Assembly (NCBI GenBank): GCA_902490325.1
Contig: CABUDJ010000024.1
Span: forward strand, 1 to 25,833
Reading direction: 5' to 3'
Length of the DNA stretch: 25,833 nt
Source of the DNA: an uncultured Collinsella sp.
GTDB taxonomy: Bacteria; Actinomycetota; Coriobacteriia; Coriobacteriales; Coriobacteriaceae
Below the pieces are notes generated by a model, which worked only from the letters and a program-made list of their open reading frames with translations, was not told the DNA's origin and ran no database searches. Below are positions 1 to 6,625 of the stretch, piece after piece (positions within the stretch are counted from its first letter, which is position 1; each line of letters starts with the position of its first letter). A program made the position numbers and the translations under genes.

Positions 1-54
1 CTGGTGATCTCCGCCTTGAGAGGGCGGCGTCCTAAACCGCTAGACGAACGGGCC
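1..54 (-). tRNA. tRNA-Glu (CUC), partial at window edge
   Basis: These 54 bases are identical to positions 100-153, the 5' two thirds of the complete tRNA-Glu that follows. The acceptor 5' strand, D arm, anticodon arm with CUC and the start of the variable region are present. The T arm and 3' end lie outside the window. It sits 22 bp downstream of the complete copy in the direction of transcription, so the two are probably co-transcribed. Confidence 0.93.
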
Positions 55-76
55 ATAAGCCTCAGCAGAAAAGAAG

Positions 77-153
77 TGGTAGCCCGTACCAGATTCGAAC
101 TGGTGATCTCCGCCTTGAGAGGGCGGCGTCCTAAACCGCTAGACGAACGGGCC
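77..153 (-). tRNA. tRNA-Glu (CUC anticodon)
   Basis: Read on the minus strand, a full 77-nt cloverleaf folds. The 7-bp acceptor stem starts GGCCCGU and closes with ACGGGCU (first pair G-U). The D stem is GUC/GAC, the anticodon stem CCGCC/GGCGG has loop CUCUCAA (anticodon CUC, reading GAG), and the T stem is ACCAG/CUGGU with loop UUCGAAU. The 3' CCA is encoded. This is the first of two tandem identical copies. The adjacent gene encodes the CCA-adding enzyme, but since CCA is encoded here that proximity is probably chance. Confidence 0.97.
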
Positions 154-187
154 ACATGACATCTGCACTGCCGTGCTGCGAAGAAAT

Positions 188-216
188 ATATTACGGGACA
201 AAAAACGTCAGCGCAA
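188..216 (-). promoter_or_regulatory. Promoter of the tRNA-Glu pair
   Basis: On the minus strand a -35 box TTGCGC (211-216) and a -10 box TAATAT (188-193) are separated by exactly 17 bp. This lies about 35-60 bp upstream of the first tRNA-Glu. The spacing and match are good for a housekeeping sigma-70 promoter. It also falls just after the end of the CCA-adding enzyme gene, where no strong terminator is visible. Confidence 0.7.
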
Positions 217-280
217 GAAGAAATTCCAAATTGCCGAAAAATTGTCGGCAGGTTATGGAACACGCAGGTAAACTGGGTAG

Positions 281-1675
281 CTAATTCAAGTTGAGATGGA
301 CCAAAAGAGCTTCGCGATCGTTGGGAATGTTGTCTTCGATCACGGCGTCGAGGGCGGAGTTGAGAAGCTGACCCAGTTCCGGCCCGGGCTTGACTCCGGC
401 ACGGATCAGGTCGCCGCCGTTGATGGAGAGCATCTTGAGCGTATAGGGCTCCCCTGCCTTCAGCAGCTCGTGCGCCATCGCGCGCATCTCCTCAATCGTC
501 TCAACGTAATAGAAGCACGACGGGGCCTTGCCGAGCGTGTCGGCACGCTTAAGATCCATGAGCTCGTCCATCAAATGCGGCGTGTCGACGCCCTCGCCCG
601 AAAGCGCGCGCATCATATTGAGCAGGCAGGAGCGCTCGGGGCGCAGCGGCTTGTCGTGAAATTTGATGAGCAGGCACACGTCGCGCACCAGGTCGTGCGA
701 GAGCGCCAGGCGATCCATAATGACGCGCGCTTTCTTGGCGCCGAGCTCGGGATGACCGTAGAAGTGTCCGCTGCCGGCGTGATCGACCGTGAAACAATCG
801 GGCTTGGACACATCGTGCAAAAACGCCGCCCACATAAGGCTCGACGAGGGCGCGACGCCGTCGCACAGCGCAAGCTCCCCTGCCACCGTCAGCACACGGG
901 CGATATGCTCGTAGACGTTAAACGCATGATAGACACTTCGTTGATCAAACCCGCGACCCGCTGCCAACTCGGGCACGGCGGCGCAGATGAGCTCGGGATA
1001 GCGGAGCATCGCGTCTCCCCCATGACCGGTCGAAAGAATGCCCTCGAGCTCAATACCCACACGCTCACGCGCCACGGCATCGAGCAGCGGCGCGCACTCG
1101 GCAAGCGCGCGCTTAGTCTCGGGCTCAATCATAAAGTCCAGGCGGCAGGCAAAGCGCACCGCACGCAGCATGCGCAGGGCGTCCTCGTTAAAGCGACGCT
1201 TGGGATCGCCGACAGCGCGAATCAGCTTGCGCTCCAAGTCACCCTGGCCGTCGTAGCGGTCGACAAGCCCGCGCTCGGGATGCCAGGCCATGGCGTTGAC
1301 GGTAAAGTCGCGGCGCGCCAAATCGTCCTCGAGCGAGGCGGCACGCTCCACACTCTGGGGATGGCGACCATCGGTGTAAAAGCCATCCAGACGGTACGTG
1401 GTGACCTCAATACGCTCGCCATCGGAAATAGCCGTAATTCCGCCAAATTTAATGCCCGATTCAACCACGGCGATATCCGCGGCCTCGAGCGCCGCCTTGG
1501 ACTCCTGCCACAGGCCGCTACAGCACATATCAACATCGTGGCTGGGGCACCCCATCAGGGCGTCGCGCACCCAACCGCCCACGTACCAAGCCTCAAGACC
1601 AGCCGCCTCAAGCGCGCGCAGGACGCGCAGGGAGGCATCAGACGGTTGCGTACCGTTGAGCGAAACATTGCACAT
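281..1675 (-). CDS. cca: CCA-adding enzyme / class II tRNA nucleotidyltransferase with HD domain
   Basis: Adds or repairs the 3' CCA of tRNAs from CTP and ATP in the cytoplasm; the family also includes poly(A) polymerases. The 464-residue protein has the class II head motif GGWVRD at residues 33-38, the catalytic pair DVD at 47-49, and RRDFTVNAM near 121-129. The RNA-binding segment RFNEDALRMLRAVRFA spans about 161-176. An HD-type hydrolase domain starts with HD at 287-288 and has HGHPELG-like and KFHD motifs. A longer reading starts at GTG 1693 but has no ribosome site. The ATG at 1675 has AGGAGG eight bases upstream, so it was chosen. It is transcribed toward the tRNA-Glu genes and appears monocistronic. 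The HD domain suggests an additional phosphodiesterase or phosphatase activity, as in other HD-carrying members. Confidence 0.93.
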   Translation of the reverse strand: MCNVSLNGTQPSDASLRVLRALEAAGLEAWYVGGWVRDALMGCPSHDVDMCCSGLWQESKAALEAADIAVVESGIKFGGITAISDGERIEVTTYRLDGFYTDGRHPQSVERAASLEDDLARRDFTVNAMAWHPERGLVDRYDGQGDLERKLIRAVGDPKRRFNEDALRMLRAVRFACRLDFMIEPETKRALAECAPLLDAVARERVGIELEGILSTGHGGDAMLRYPELICAAVPELAAGRGFDQRSVYHAFNVYEHIARVLTVAGELALCDGVAPSSSLMWAAFLHDVSKPDCFTVDHAGSGHFYGHPELGAKKARVIMDRLALSHDLVRDVCLLIKFHDKPLRPERSCLLNMMRALSGEGVDTPHLMDELMDLKRADTLGKAPSCFYYVETIEEMRAMAHELLKAGEPYTLKMLSINGGDLIRAGVKPGPELGQLLNSALDAVIEDNIPNDREALLVHLNLN

Positions 1676-1812
1676 GCCTATGGCCTCCTGCACTTGCGAG
1701 CGTTAATCGATGGTTCTCAAGAAGTCTAACAAGAAACGAGAAAGCGCGCACACGCAATTGCTTCGTCGATTCGATAAAACGAGACAGCAGACGCCACATA
1801 CGTTCAGCGCGC

Positions 1813-1848
1813 AAAAAACACCCGCCTTGGTAATCCAAAGCGGGTGTT
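1813..1848 (-). terminator. Rho-independent terminator after the first phosphofructokinase gene
   Basis: On the minus strand the stem AACACCCGC-TTTGG closes over ATTA with CCAAG-GCGGGTGTT and is followed directly by a T run. It lies 23 bp past the stop of the kinase ending at 1871 and upstream of cca, so it separates the two transcription units. Confidence 0.9.
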
Positions 1849-1870
1849 CGGCAACGATGTATCGATGCGG

Positions 1871-2803
1871 CTAGCAGACCTGGCGAACCTCGATGTGCTT
1901 CTTATATTCGTCCACCTTGGCAAAATCGCCCAGACCGGGGCACTCGACCACGTTGGCGCCGGTAGCCATCGACAGACGGAGGGCATCCTCGACTCGCTCG
2001 GGGGCGTCGTGCCATACGGACAGGAAGGCAGCGAGCGAGGAATCGCCGGCGCACACCGTCGACAGCAGCTTGACGTCGAAGGTGCGATTGGCAAACCAAA
2101 TATGCTCGCCGTTGGAGAAGTACGCACCGGCGCCACCGAGGGTCAGCAGCACGTTCTTGGCGCCCTTGGCGTGCAGCTCGGCCATAGCGCCCTTGACGGA
2201 CTCATCGTCGCCACCGCTCACCTTAATGCCAAAGATGTCGAGCAGCTCGTCGTCATTGGGCTTGATCAGCAGCGGCTCCATGGCAATGAGGTCTGCCAGC
2301 TGATGGCTCGAGATGTCGAGGACGAACTCGGCCCCCTTAGCCTTGACGCGGCGCAGGACCTCGGCCAGGAAGCCCTCGGAAGTGTTGGGAGGCAGCGAGC
2401 CGCTGATGACCAAGCAGGTCATGTCATCGAGCGAATCGATGAGCTCAAACATCTCCTGCTCGTTGGCCTCGTTGATGGCGGCACCGGCGTTGACCATGTT
2501 GTACTCGGTGTCGGGTCCGGCATTGAGGAACACATTGACGCGCGTGATGCCGTCGGTCCAAACGGGCTTGACGGGCACGCCCAGGGCCTCGGCGCCCTTA
2601 ACGATAAACTCGCCCGAGAAGCCAGCGAAAAAGCCCAGGATCGTGGTGTCGACACCGTAGTGATCGAGGGTGAACGAGACGTTGAGACCCTTGCCGTTGG
2701 GCGTGTAGACGGCATTACGGGTACGCGTGACGGTGTTGGCAGCAAGGCCGTCGCAGGAGATGTTGTAGTCAATGGCGGGATTTGCAGTGAGCGTGTAAAT
2801 CAT
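1871..2803 (-). CDS. fruK: 1-phosphofructokinase-type PfkB kinase, copy 1
   Basis: A PfkB/ribokinase-family sugar kinase of 310 residues. It most likely phosphorylates fructose-1-phosphate (product of the fructose PTS) to fructose-1,6-bisphosphate with ATP. Family signs are the N-terminal TLTANPAID (residues 4-12), the NGKGLNVS substrate-binding segment, VISGSLPP, LLIKPND, and the C-terminal catalytic block CAGDSS (251-256). The usual first Gly of GAGD is Cys. Start: ATG 2803 has AAAGGA seven bases upstream; an in-frame start 15 bases further up lacks a good site. It has its own promoter region and its own terminator, so it is a single-gene unit. A tagatose-6-phosphate kinase role (LacC branch) cannot be excluded, but the neighbouring fructose-type EII and HPr/EI genes favour fructose-1-phosphate. 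Confidence 0.85.
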   Translation of the reverse strand: MIYTLTANPAIDYNISCDGLAANTVTRTRNAVYTPNGKGLNVSFTLDHYGVDTTILGFFAGFSGEFIVKGAEALGVPVKPVWTDGITRVNVFLNAGPDTEYNMVNAGAAINEANEQEMFELIDSLDDMTCLVISGSLPPNTSEGFLAEVLRRVKAKGAEFVLDISSHQLADLIAMEPLLIKPNDDELLDIFGIKVSGGDDESVKGAMAELHAKGAKNVLLTLGGAGAYFSNGEHIWFANRTFDVKLLSTVCAGDSSLAAFLSVWHDAPERVEDALRLSMATGANVVECPGLGDFAKVDEYKKHIEVRQVC

Positions 2804-2811
2804 GAATGTTC

Positions 2812-2843
2812 CTTTCACGAAGTAACGTGTTGGTGAAAGTATA
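2812..2843 (-). promoter_or_regulatory. -10 box and candidate operator of phosphofructokinase copy 1
   Basis: On the minus strand a -10-like TATACT (2838-2843) runs straight into an imperfect palindrome, CTTTCACC...GTGAAAG, spanning 2812-2839. Its right arm overlaps the ribosome site of the kinase gene. No strong -35 is visible. The same TAnACTTTCACC layout occurs upstream of the fructose permease (8778-8810), suggesting that a common regulator, plausibly the adjacent RpiR-family protein, acts on both. Confidence 0.5.
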
Positions 2844-2932
2844 TTCCACCCATCGGTAAAAGGCTAGGACAACTCGGTGAACGGCGTGGAAGCGATGAAG
2901 TACGGCAGAACATCTCTCTCCAATGACGGAAC

Positions 2933-2964
2933 AAAAAAGGCGCCCCAGCCGAAACCGGGGCGCC
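2933..2964 (-). terminator. Rho-independent terminator after phosphofructokinase copy 2
   Basis: On the minus strand GGCGCCCC and GGGGCGCC form an 8-bp GC stem around a 10-base loop, followed by six T. It begins 28 bp past the stop of copy 2, ending the ptsI-fruK unit. Confidence 0.93.
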
Positions 2965-2992
2965 GCATGCGCACGAATATGTCGCGTTTCGA

Positions 2993-3925
2993 TTACTGAC
3001 GATCGAGCTTGCGGACAGCAACGCGCTTGCTGTACTCGTCGACGTGACCGAAGTCGCCGATGCCGACGGACTCGGCAACGTTGGCGCCGGTGGCCATAGC
3101 GAGCTTCATGGCCTCCTCGACGTTGTCGCGATCCCTGTACCACTTGTGCAGGAACGCAGCGAGGGTGCAGTCGCCAGCGCAGACGGAAGAAACCAGCTTG
3201 ATGTTGAACTCACGCTTGGCGTACCAGATGTCCTCGCCGTTGGAGAAGTAAGCGTCGCCGCGGCTACCACGGGTGAGCAGCACGTTCTGAACGCCAGCGT
3301 CGTGAGCCATCTTCATAGCAACGCGAACCTCGTCGTCGGTGTCGACCGGCACGCCGAAGATGGCCTTCATCTCGTGATGGTTCGGCTTGATGAGCAGCGG
3401 CTTCTTGTGAGCGAGCTCCTTGAGCTTGTCGGAGGACAGGTCCAGGACGACGTCGGCGCCACGAGCCTGAGCGTGCTCCATGACCTGAGCCAGGAAGTCG
3501 GGCGTAGCTTTGGGAGGCACGGAGCCGGAAACGATCAGGCACTCGAGATCGCCCGCGGTGTCCAGGATGTTATAGAGCTCCTCCTGGTGCTGCGGCGTGA
3601 TCGGAGCACCCGGGTTCAGGATGCCGTACTCGTGCTGGCCATCGTTGACGTAGGTGTTGATGCGCGTGATACCGTCGGTCCAGACCGGGCGGCAGAGGCA
3701 ACCCAGGTTCATGACCTCCTCGACGATGAACTTGCCCGTGAAGCCAGCAAAGAAGCCGAGTGCGACGGTGTCAACGCCCATCTTCTTAAAGGCGAAGGAC
3801 ACGTCGAGGCCCTTGCCGTTAGCCGTGTAGCTGGCCGAGCCGGTGCGGACGTTCTCATCGGGCTCGAGCGGAGAGCTCGAAACCGTCATGTCGACAGCCG
3901 GGTTAGCGGTTAGCGTGTAGAACAT
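2993..3925 (-). CDS. 1-phosphofructokinase-type PfkB kinase, copy 2
   Basis: A 310-residue PfkB-family kinase clearly paralogous to the one at 1871-2803: both begin with the pattern YTLTANPA(I/V)D and share GKGL(N/D)VSF, LGFFAGF(S/T)G, VWTDGITR, LLIKPN and MATGANV. The catalytic block reads CAGDCT (249-254), so it carries the same Gly-to-Cys change and a further Cys where Ser/Thr is common. The likely role is fructose-1-phosphate or tagatose-6-phosphate phosphorylation. Start: ATG 3925 with AGGGGG nine bases upstream; the ribosome site lies in the loop of a small TACAG/CTGTA hairpin. It follows ptsI on the same strand after a 74-bp gap holding a GC hairpin without a T run, so co-transcription with ptsI is likely. 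Which paralogue serves which substrate cannot be told from sequence. Confidence 0.83.
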   Translation of the reverse strand: MFYTLTANPAVDMTVSSSPLEPDENVRTGSASYTANGKGLDVSFAFKKMGVDTVALGFFAGFTGKFIVEEVMNLGCLCRPVWTDGITRINTYVNDGQHEYGILNPGAPITPQHQEELYNILDTAGDLECLIVSGSVPPKATPDFLAQVMEHAQARGADVVLDLSSDKLKELAHKKPLLIKPNHHEMKAIFGVPVDTDDEVRVAMKMAHDAGVQNVLLTRGSRGDAYFSNGEDIWYAKREFNIKLVSSVCAGDCTLAAFLHKWYRDRDNVEEAMKLAMATGANVAESVGIGDFGHVDEYSKRVAVRKLDRQ

Positions 3926-3952
3926 TTACAGTACCCCCTGTATATGTGAGGG

Positions 3953-3982
3953 CCGCGTGGCCGGCCCATTCCAACCACGCGG
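3953..3982 (-). repeat. Intercistronic hairpin between ptsI and phosphofructokinase copy 2
   Basis: An 8-bp perfect inverted repeat, CCGCGTGG and CCACGCGG, with a 14-base loop. No T run follows on either strand. It is more likely an mRNA processing or stability element than a terminator. Confidence 0.55.
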
Positions 3983-3999
3983 TTACCTCTGATACCAAA

Positions 4000-5703
4000 T
4001 TAGCGAGCTGCGGACTCGAGCAGTGCCTTGACCTCGGCGGCGGTGTTGCAGGCGAGCGCCTTCTCGGCGAGCTCGTCGCACTCGGCCTTGGTCCACTGGC
4101 TGATGGTCTTGCGGGCGCGCAGGATCGACGGAGCGCTCATCGAGAACTCCTCCAGGCCCCAGCTGATCAGCAGCGGCTCGAGCAGCGGATCGGCAGCGGC
4201 CTCGCCGCACATACCGACCATGATGCCGGCCTTCACGCCGCTCTCGATGATGTTCTTGAGCGAGCGGAGCACGGCGGGATAGTAAACCTGGTACAGGTTG
4301 GAGATGGTGTCGTTACCACGGTCGGCGCACATGGTGTAGCCGATCAGGTCGTTGGTGCCGATGGAGAAGAAGTCGGCGACCTCGGCCAGGCGGTCAGCGA
4401 GCAGCGAAGCGGCAGGCGTCTCGACCATGATGCCGACCTCGATGTTCTCGTTGAACTTGCGACCCTCTTCGGTCAGCTCGGCCTTGCACTGCTCGACGAG
4501 CTCCTTGACAGCCAAGACCTCCTCGACGCAGGTGACGAGCGGGATCATGATCTTGACGTCACCGAAGGCGCTAGCGCGCAGCAGAGCGCGGAGCTGGACC
4601 TTGTACTGGTCGGGATTGGCCAGGCAGTAACGCACGGCGCGGAAGCCCATGAAGGGGTTGTCTTCCTTGACCATGTGCAGATACGGAATCTCCTTGTCGC
4701 CACCCACATCGAGCGTGCGGATGATGACCGGAGCGCCCTTGAGCGCGCTGGCGACCTTACGGTAGGCGTTGAACTGCTCCTCCTCGGAAGGAAGCTCAGC
4801 AGAGTCCATGAACAGGAACTCGGAGCGGAACAGACCGATGGCCTCGGCGTCGTGATCGAGCGCGTTGGGCACGTCATCGGGGTTACCGATGTTGCAGGCG
4901 ATGATCTTCTTGATACCATCGGCAGTCACGGACGGCTTGCCACGGAAGGCCTCGAGGGCTGCCTTCTCGGCAGCGAAGGCCTCGGCCTTGGCGGCACCGA
5001 GACCGAGTGTCTCCTCGTCGGGATCGGCCTCAACGATACCCTTGCCGCCGTCGACGACAACGGTCATACCGTTGCGCAGCGCGGTGCAGCTGTTGGAAAC
5101 CGAAAGGACAGCCGGAATCTCAAGGGCGCGCGCAATAATCGCGGAGTGCGACGTGCGGCCACCGGTCTCGGTGACGATACCGGCAACGTGGGCCTTATCG
5201 ATCGTGGCGGTCATGGACGGCGTGAGGTCGTGCACGACAACGACGGTGTTCTCAGGCAGGACGGAGAGGTCGACGACCTCCTTGCCCAGCAGCTCGGCCA
5301 GAATACCGGTGCGGATGTCGGCGATGTCGGCCGCGCGCAGACGGAACATCTCGTCGTCCATGGACAGGAACATGTTCTCGAACATGGTCGAGGTGTCCAT
5401 GAGCGCCTGCTCGGCGCAGGTGCCGCCGTCAATGGCGGCGTTGATGGCATCGGTCATGCCCGGGTCCTGAGCCAGGACAATGTGTCCGCTCATGATCTCG
5501 GCCTCGGCCTCGCCCACCGTCTCCTTCATATGGTCGGCCTGAGCCTGGGTCTTCTCGCAGAAGACCGAAAGAGCGGTCTGATAGCGCTCCTTCTCTGCTG
5601 CCGAATCAGCAACCTCGTGCGGCTCAAACGTCAAGTCGGGATCGACGGCGACCATGACGGTGCCGATACCGATGCCCTCGGAAGCGTTGACTCCCTGATA
5701 CAT
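4000..5703 (-). CDS. ptsI: PTS enzyme I, phosphoenolpyruvate-protein phosphotransferase
   Basis: General PTS component in the cytoplasm: takes phosphate from PEP on an active-site His and passes it to HPr. At 567 residues it is close to the usual ~575. The N-terminal HPr-binding domain is followed by the phosphohistidine swivel motif GGRTSHSAI with His186, then a PEP-binding TIM barrel with FRSEFLFM, IIRTLDVGGDKE, NPFMGFRAVRYCL, IMIPLV, GIMVETPAA, FFSIGTNDL and the Cys-containing VGMCGEAA near the end. Start choice: ATG 5703 (MYQGVNASEG) aligns with the family N terminus and has AGAGGA six bases upstream; ATG 5709 is also possible. It is downstream of ptsH with a 133-bp gap containing a partial terminator, and upstream of a PfkB kinase, giving the order ptsH-ptsI-fruK. 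Confidence 0.96.
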   Translation of the reverse strand: MYQGVNASEGIGIGTVMVAVDPDLTFEPHEVADSAAEKERYQTALSVFCEKTQAQADHMKETVGEAEAEIMSGHIVLAQDPGMTDAINAAIDGGTCAEQALMDTSTMFENMFLSMDDEMFRLRAADIADIRTGILAELLGKEVVDLSVLPENTVVVVHDLTPSMTATIDKAHVAGIVTETGGRTSHSAIIARALEIPAVLSVSNSCTALRNGMTVVVDGGKGIVEADPDEETLGLGAAKAEAFAAEKAALEAFRGKPSVTADGIKKIIACNIGNPDDVPNALDHDAEAIGLFRSEFLFMDSAELPSEEEQFNAYRKVASALKGAPVIIRTLDVGGDKEIPYLHMVKEDNPFMGFRAVRYCLANPDQYKVQLRALLRASAFGDVKIMIPLVTCVEEVLAVKELVEQCKAELTEEGRKFNENIEVGIMVETPAASLLADRLAEVADFFSIGTNDLIGYTMCADRGNDTISNLYQVYYPAVLRSLKNIIESGVKAGIMVGMCGEAAADPLLEPLLISWGLEEFSMSAPSILRARKTISQWTKAECDELAEKALACNTAAEVKALLESAAR

Positions 5704-5754
5704 TCCCATTCCTCTCTCCGTGTCATGTGATAAAGCGTTTTGCCATATCCATGA

Positions 5755-5791
5755 CAAAAGAGCGCAGCTACCTTACAACAGGTCACTGCGC
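5755..5791 (-). terminator. Attenuator-like terminator between ptsH and ptsI
   Basis: On the minus strand GCGCAG-tg-ACCT closes with AGGT-ag-CTGCGC and is followed by TCTTTT. The T tract is imperfect, and no clear promoter is visible between it and ptsI. It may let part of the transcription from ptsH continue into ptsI, giving more HPr than enzyme I. Confidence 0.65.
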
Positions 5792-5836
5792 CCCCAAATA
5801 TGAACTTAGTTGTTCAACATGCGACCCGTTTGAGTT

Positions 5837-6100
5837 CTACTCGCCAAGACCGCTCTTGATGAGCTCGATGGCAGCAGCCAGAGCCTCGGCCTCGTCAGCG
5901 CCGTCGCACTTGACCTCGACCTCGGTACCGCAGGGGATACCAGCAGCCATGAGGGCCATCGGGGACTTGCCGTTGACCTCCTTCTCGGGGGTGACGACCG
6001 TCACGTCACAGGCGTACTTGCCCATGGTGGAGGCGAACAGACCAGCCGGACGCATGTGCAGACCCTGAGGATTAACGAGGGTAGCCTTCTCAGAAACCAT
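5837..6100 (-). CDS. ptsH: PTS phosphocarrier protein HPr
   Basis: An 87-residue HPr that relays phosphate from enzyme I to sugar-specific EIIA domains. The active-site motif is NPQGLHMRPAG with the catalytic His at residue 15, the canonical position. Ser46 is present in NGKSPMALM, the site used by HPr kinase in Firmicutes; whether such a kinase exists in this organism cannot be seen here. Start: ATG 6100 with AGGAG six bases upstream. It is first in the ptsH-ptsI-fruK set. A candidate TAATAT -10 lies about 70 bp upstream. Confidence 0.97.
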   Translation of the reverse strand: MVSEKATLVNPQGLHMRPAGLFASTMGKYACDVTVVTPEKEVNGKSPMALMAAGIPCGTEVEVKCDGADEAEALAAAIELIKSGLGE

Positions 6101-6202
6101 AATTGACTCCTTTTTTGTGTTTAACCCCTGTCATGCATGTGGCAGGAGTCAGATTCACGACGTTGTTTATATTAACTCACATCAAACGGTTTTTCATTGT
6201 GT
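6101..6202 (-). promoter_or_regulatory. Upstream region of ptsH with a candidate -10
   Basis: On the minus strand TAATAT (6169-6174), overlapping TATAAAC, is the best -10 candidate. No convincing -35 is seen at 16-18 bp. The leader also contains CCTGCCACATGCATGACAGG, a short inverted repeat around ATGCAT just upstream of the ribosome site. The stretch is AT-richer than its surroundings. Confidence 0.4.
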
Positions 6203-6406
6203 TTCGCACGAATTGTTGGACAGATGTCGTTCGCTGTCCGCTCGCCTGCCGGGCGGGGCGGTTAAGTTTGCTGCTCTACAGTCCTGCGCAAGACGGAAAG
6301 CACATTAAGTGCTTTCCTTTGCGTGCGGAACTCGCGACAAACTTAATTGCCCCGCCGGGCAGGCGAGCTGCGGAAACTCGGTCGGTCCAGAGCAATATCG
6401 TGCGAA
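6203..6406. repeat. About 200-nt imperfect foldback (long inverted repeat)
   Basis: The two halves are near-complementary along almost their whole length. The strongest part is a 31-bp arm, 6240-6270 against 6338-6368, with about three mismatches (CAAACTTAA..GCCCCGCC.GGCAGGCGAGC). The outer ends TTCGCACGA and TCGTGCGAA also pair. At the tip is a perfect 9-bp stem, GGAAAGCAC/GTGCTTTCC (6295-6317). There is no convincing gene inside. It could be a MITE-like or REP-type element, a structured RNA, or a transcription block between the permease and ptsH. Target-site duplications were not identifiable. Confidence 0.75.
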
Positions 6407-6475
6407 CGGAATTCTGGCTGAATCTCTGTTCGCATGGGAGATCCGGTTGATGGGGTCTATCTATACCCTTCTGTA

Positions 6476-6542
6476 AGTTGCGGTGAAATAGGGACTGAAT
6501 TTGGGGTTGAATCGTTTAAACGGTCCCTATTTCACCGCAACT
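6476..6542. repeat. Perfect 20-bp inverted repeat
   Basis: AGTTGCGGTGAAATAGGGAC at 6476-6495 is exactly the reverse complement of 6523-6542, with a 27-base spacer that includes the palindrome GTTTAAAC. No T run follows on either side, so it is not a classical terminator. It lies between the terminator of the permease gene and the long foldback, in a stretch without genes. Confidence 0.85.
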
Positions 6543-6553
6543 AATTTGGGGAT

Positions 6554-6589
6554 GAAAAAGGCGGAGGCCCTGAAGAGGGTCTCCGCCTT
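6554..6589 (-). terminator. Rho-independent terminator after the fructose permease gene
   Basis: On the minus strand AAGGCGGAG-A-CCCT closes over CTTC with AGGG-C-CTCCGCCTT and runs into T residues. It lies about 37 bp beyond the stop of the EII gene ending at 6626. Confidence 0.93.
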
Positions 6590-6625
6590 ATATACAGGGG
6601 GCGATGTTATTCGCGTACTGTGGAA

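Noticed and set aside
1..153. Tandem direct repeat at the window start, considered as a CRISPR or att site
   Set aside because: Both units are copies of tRNA-Glu; no integrase or spacer pattern is present.
296..1729. Long open frame on the plus strand opposite cca (477 codons)
   Set aside because: It is the antisense shadow of cca in high-GC DNA: no ribosome site, no recognisable domain, and the minus-strand protein has full family motifs.
3946..5730. 594-codon plus-strand frame opposite ptsI
   Set aside because: Antisense shadow; the ptsI frame has all catalytic motifs.
6103..6450. Short plus-strand frames across the foldback next to ptsH
   Set aside because: No ribosome site, no domain, and they run through the long inverted repeat, so they are likely chance.
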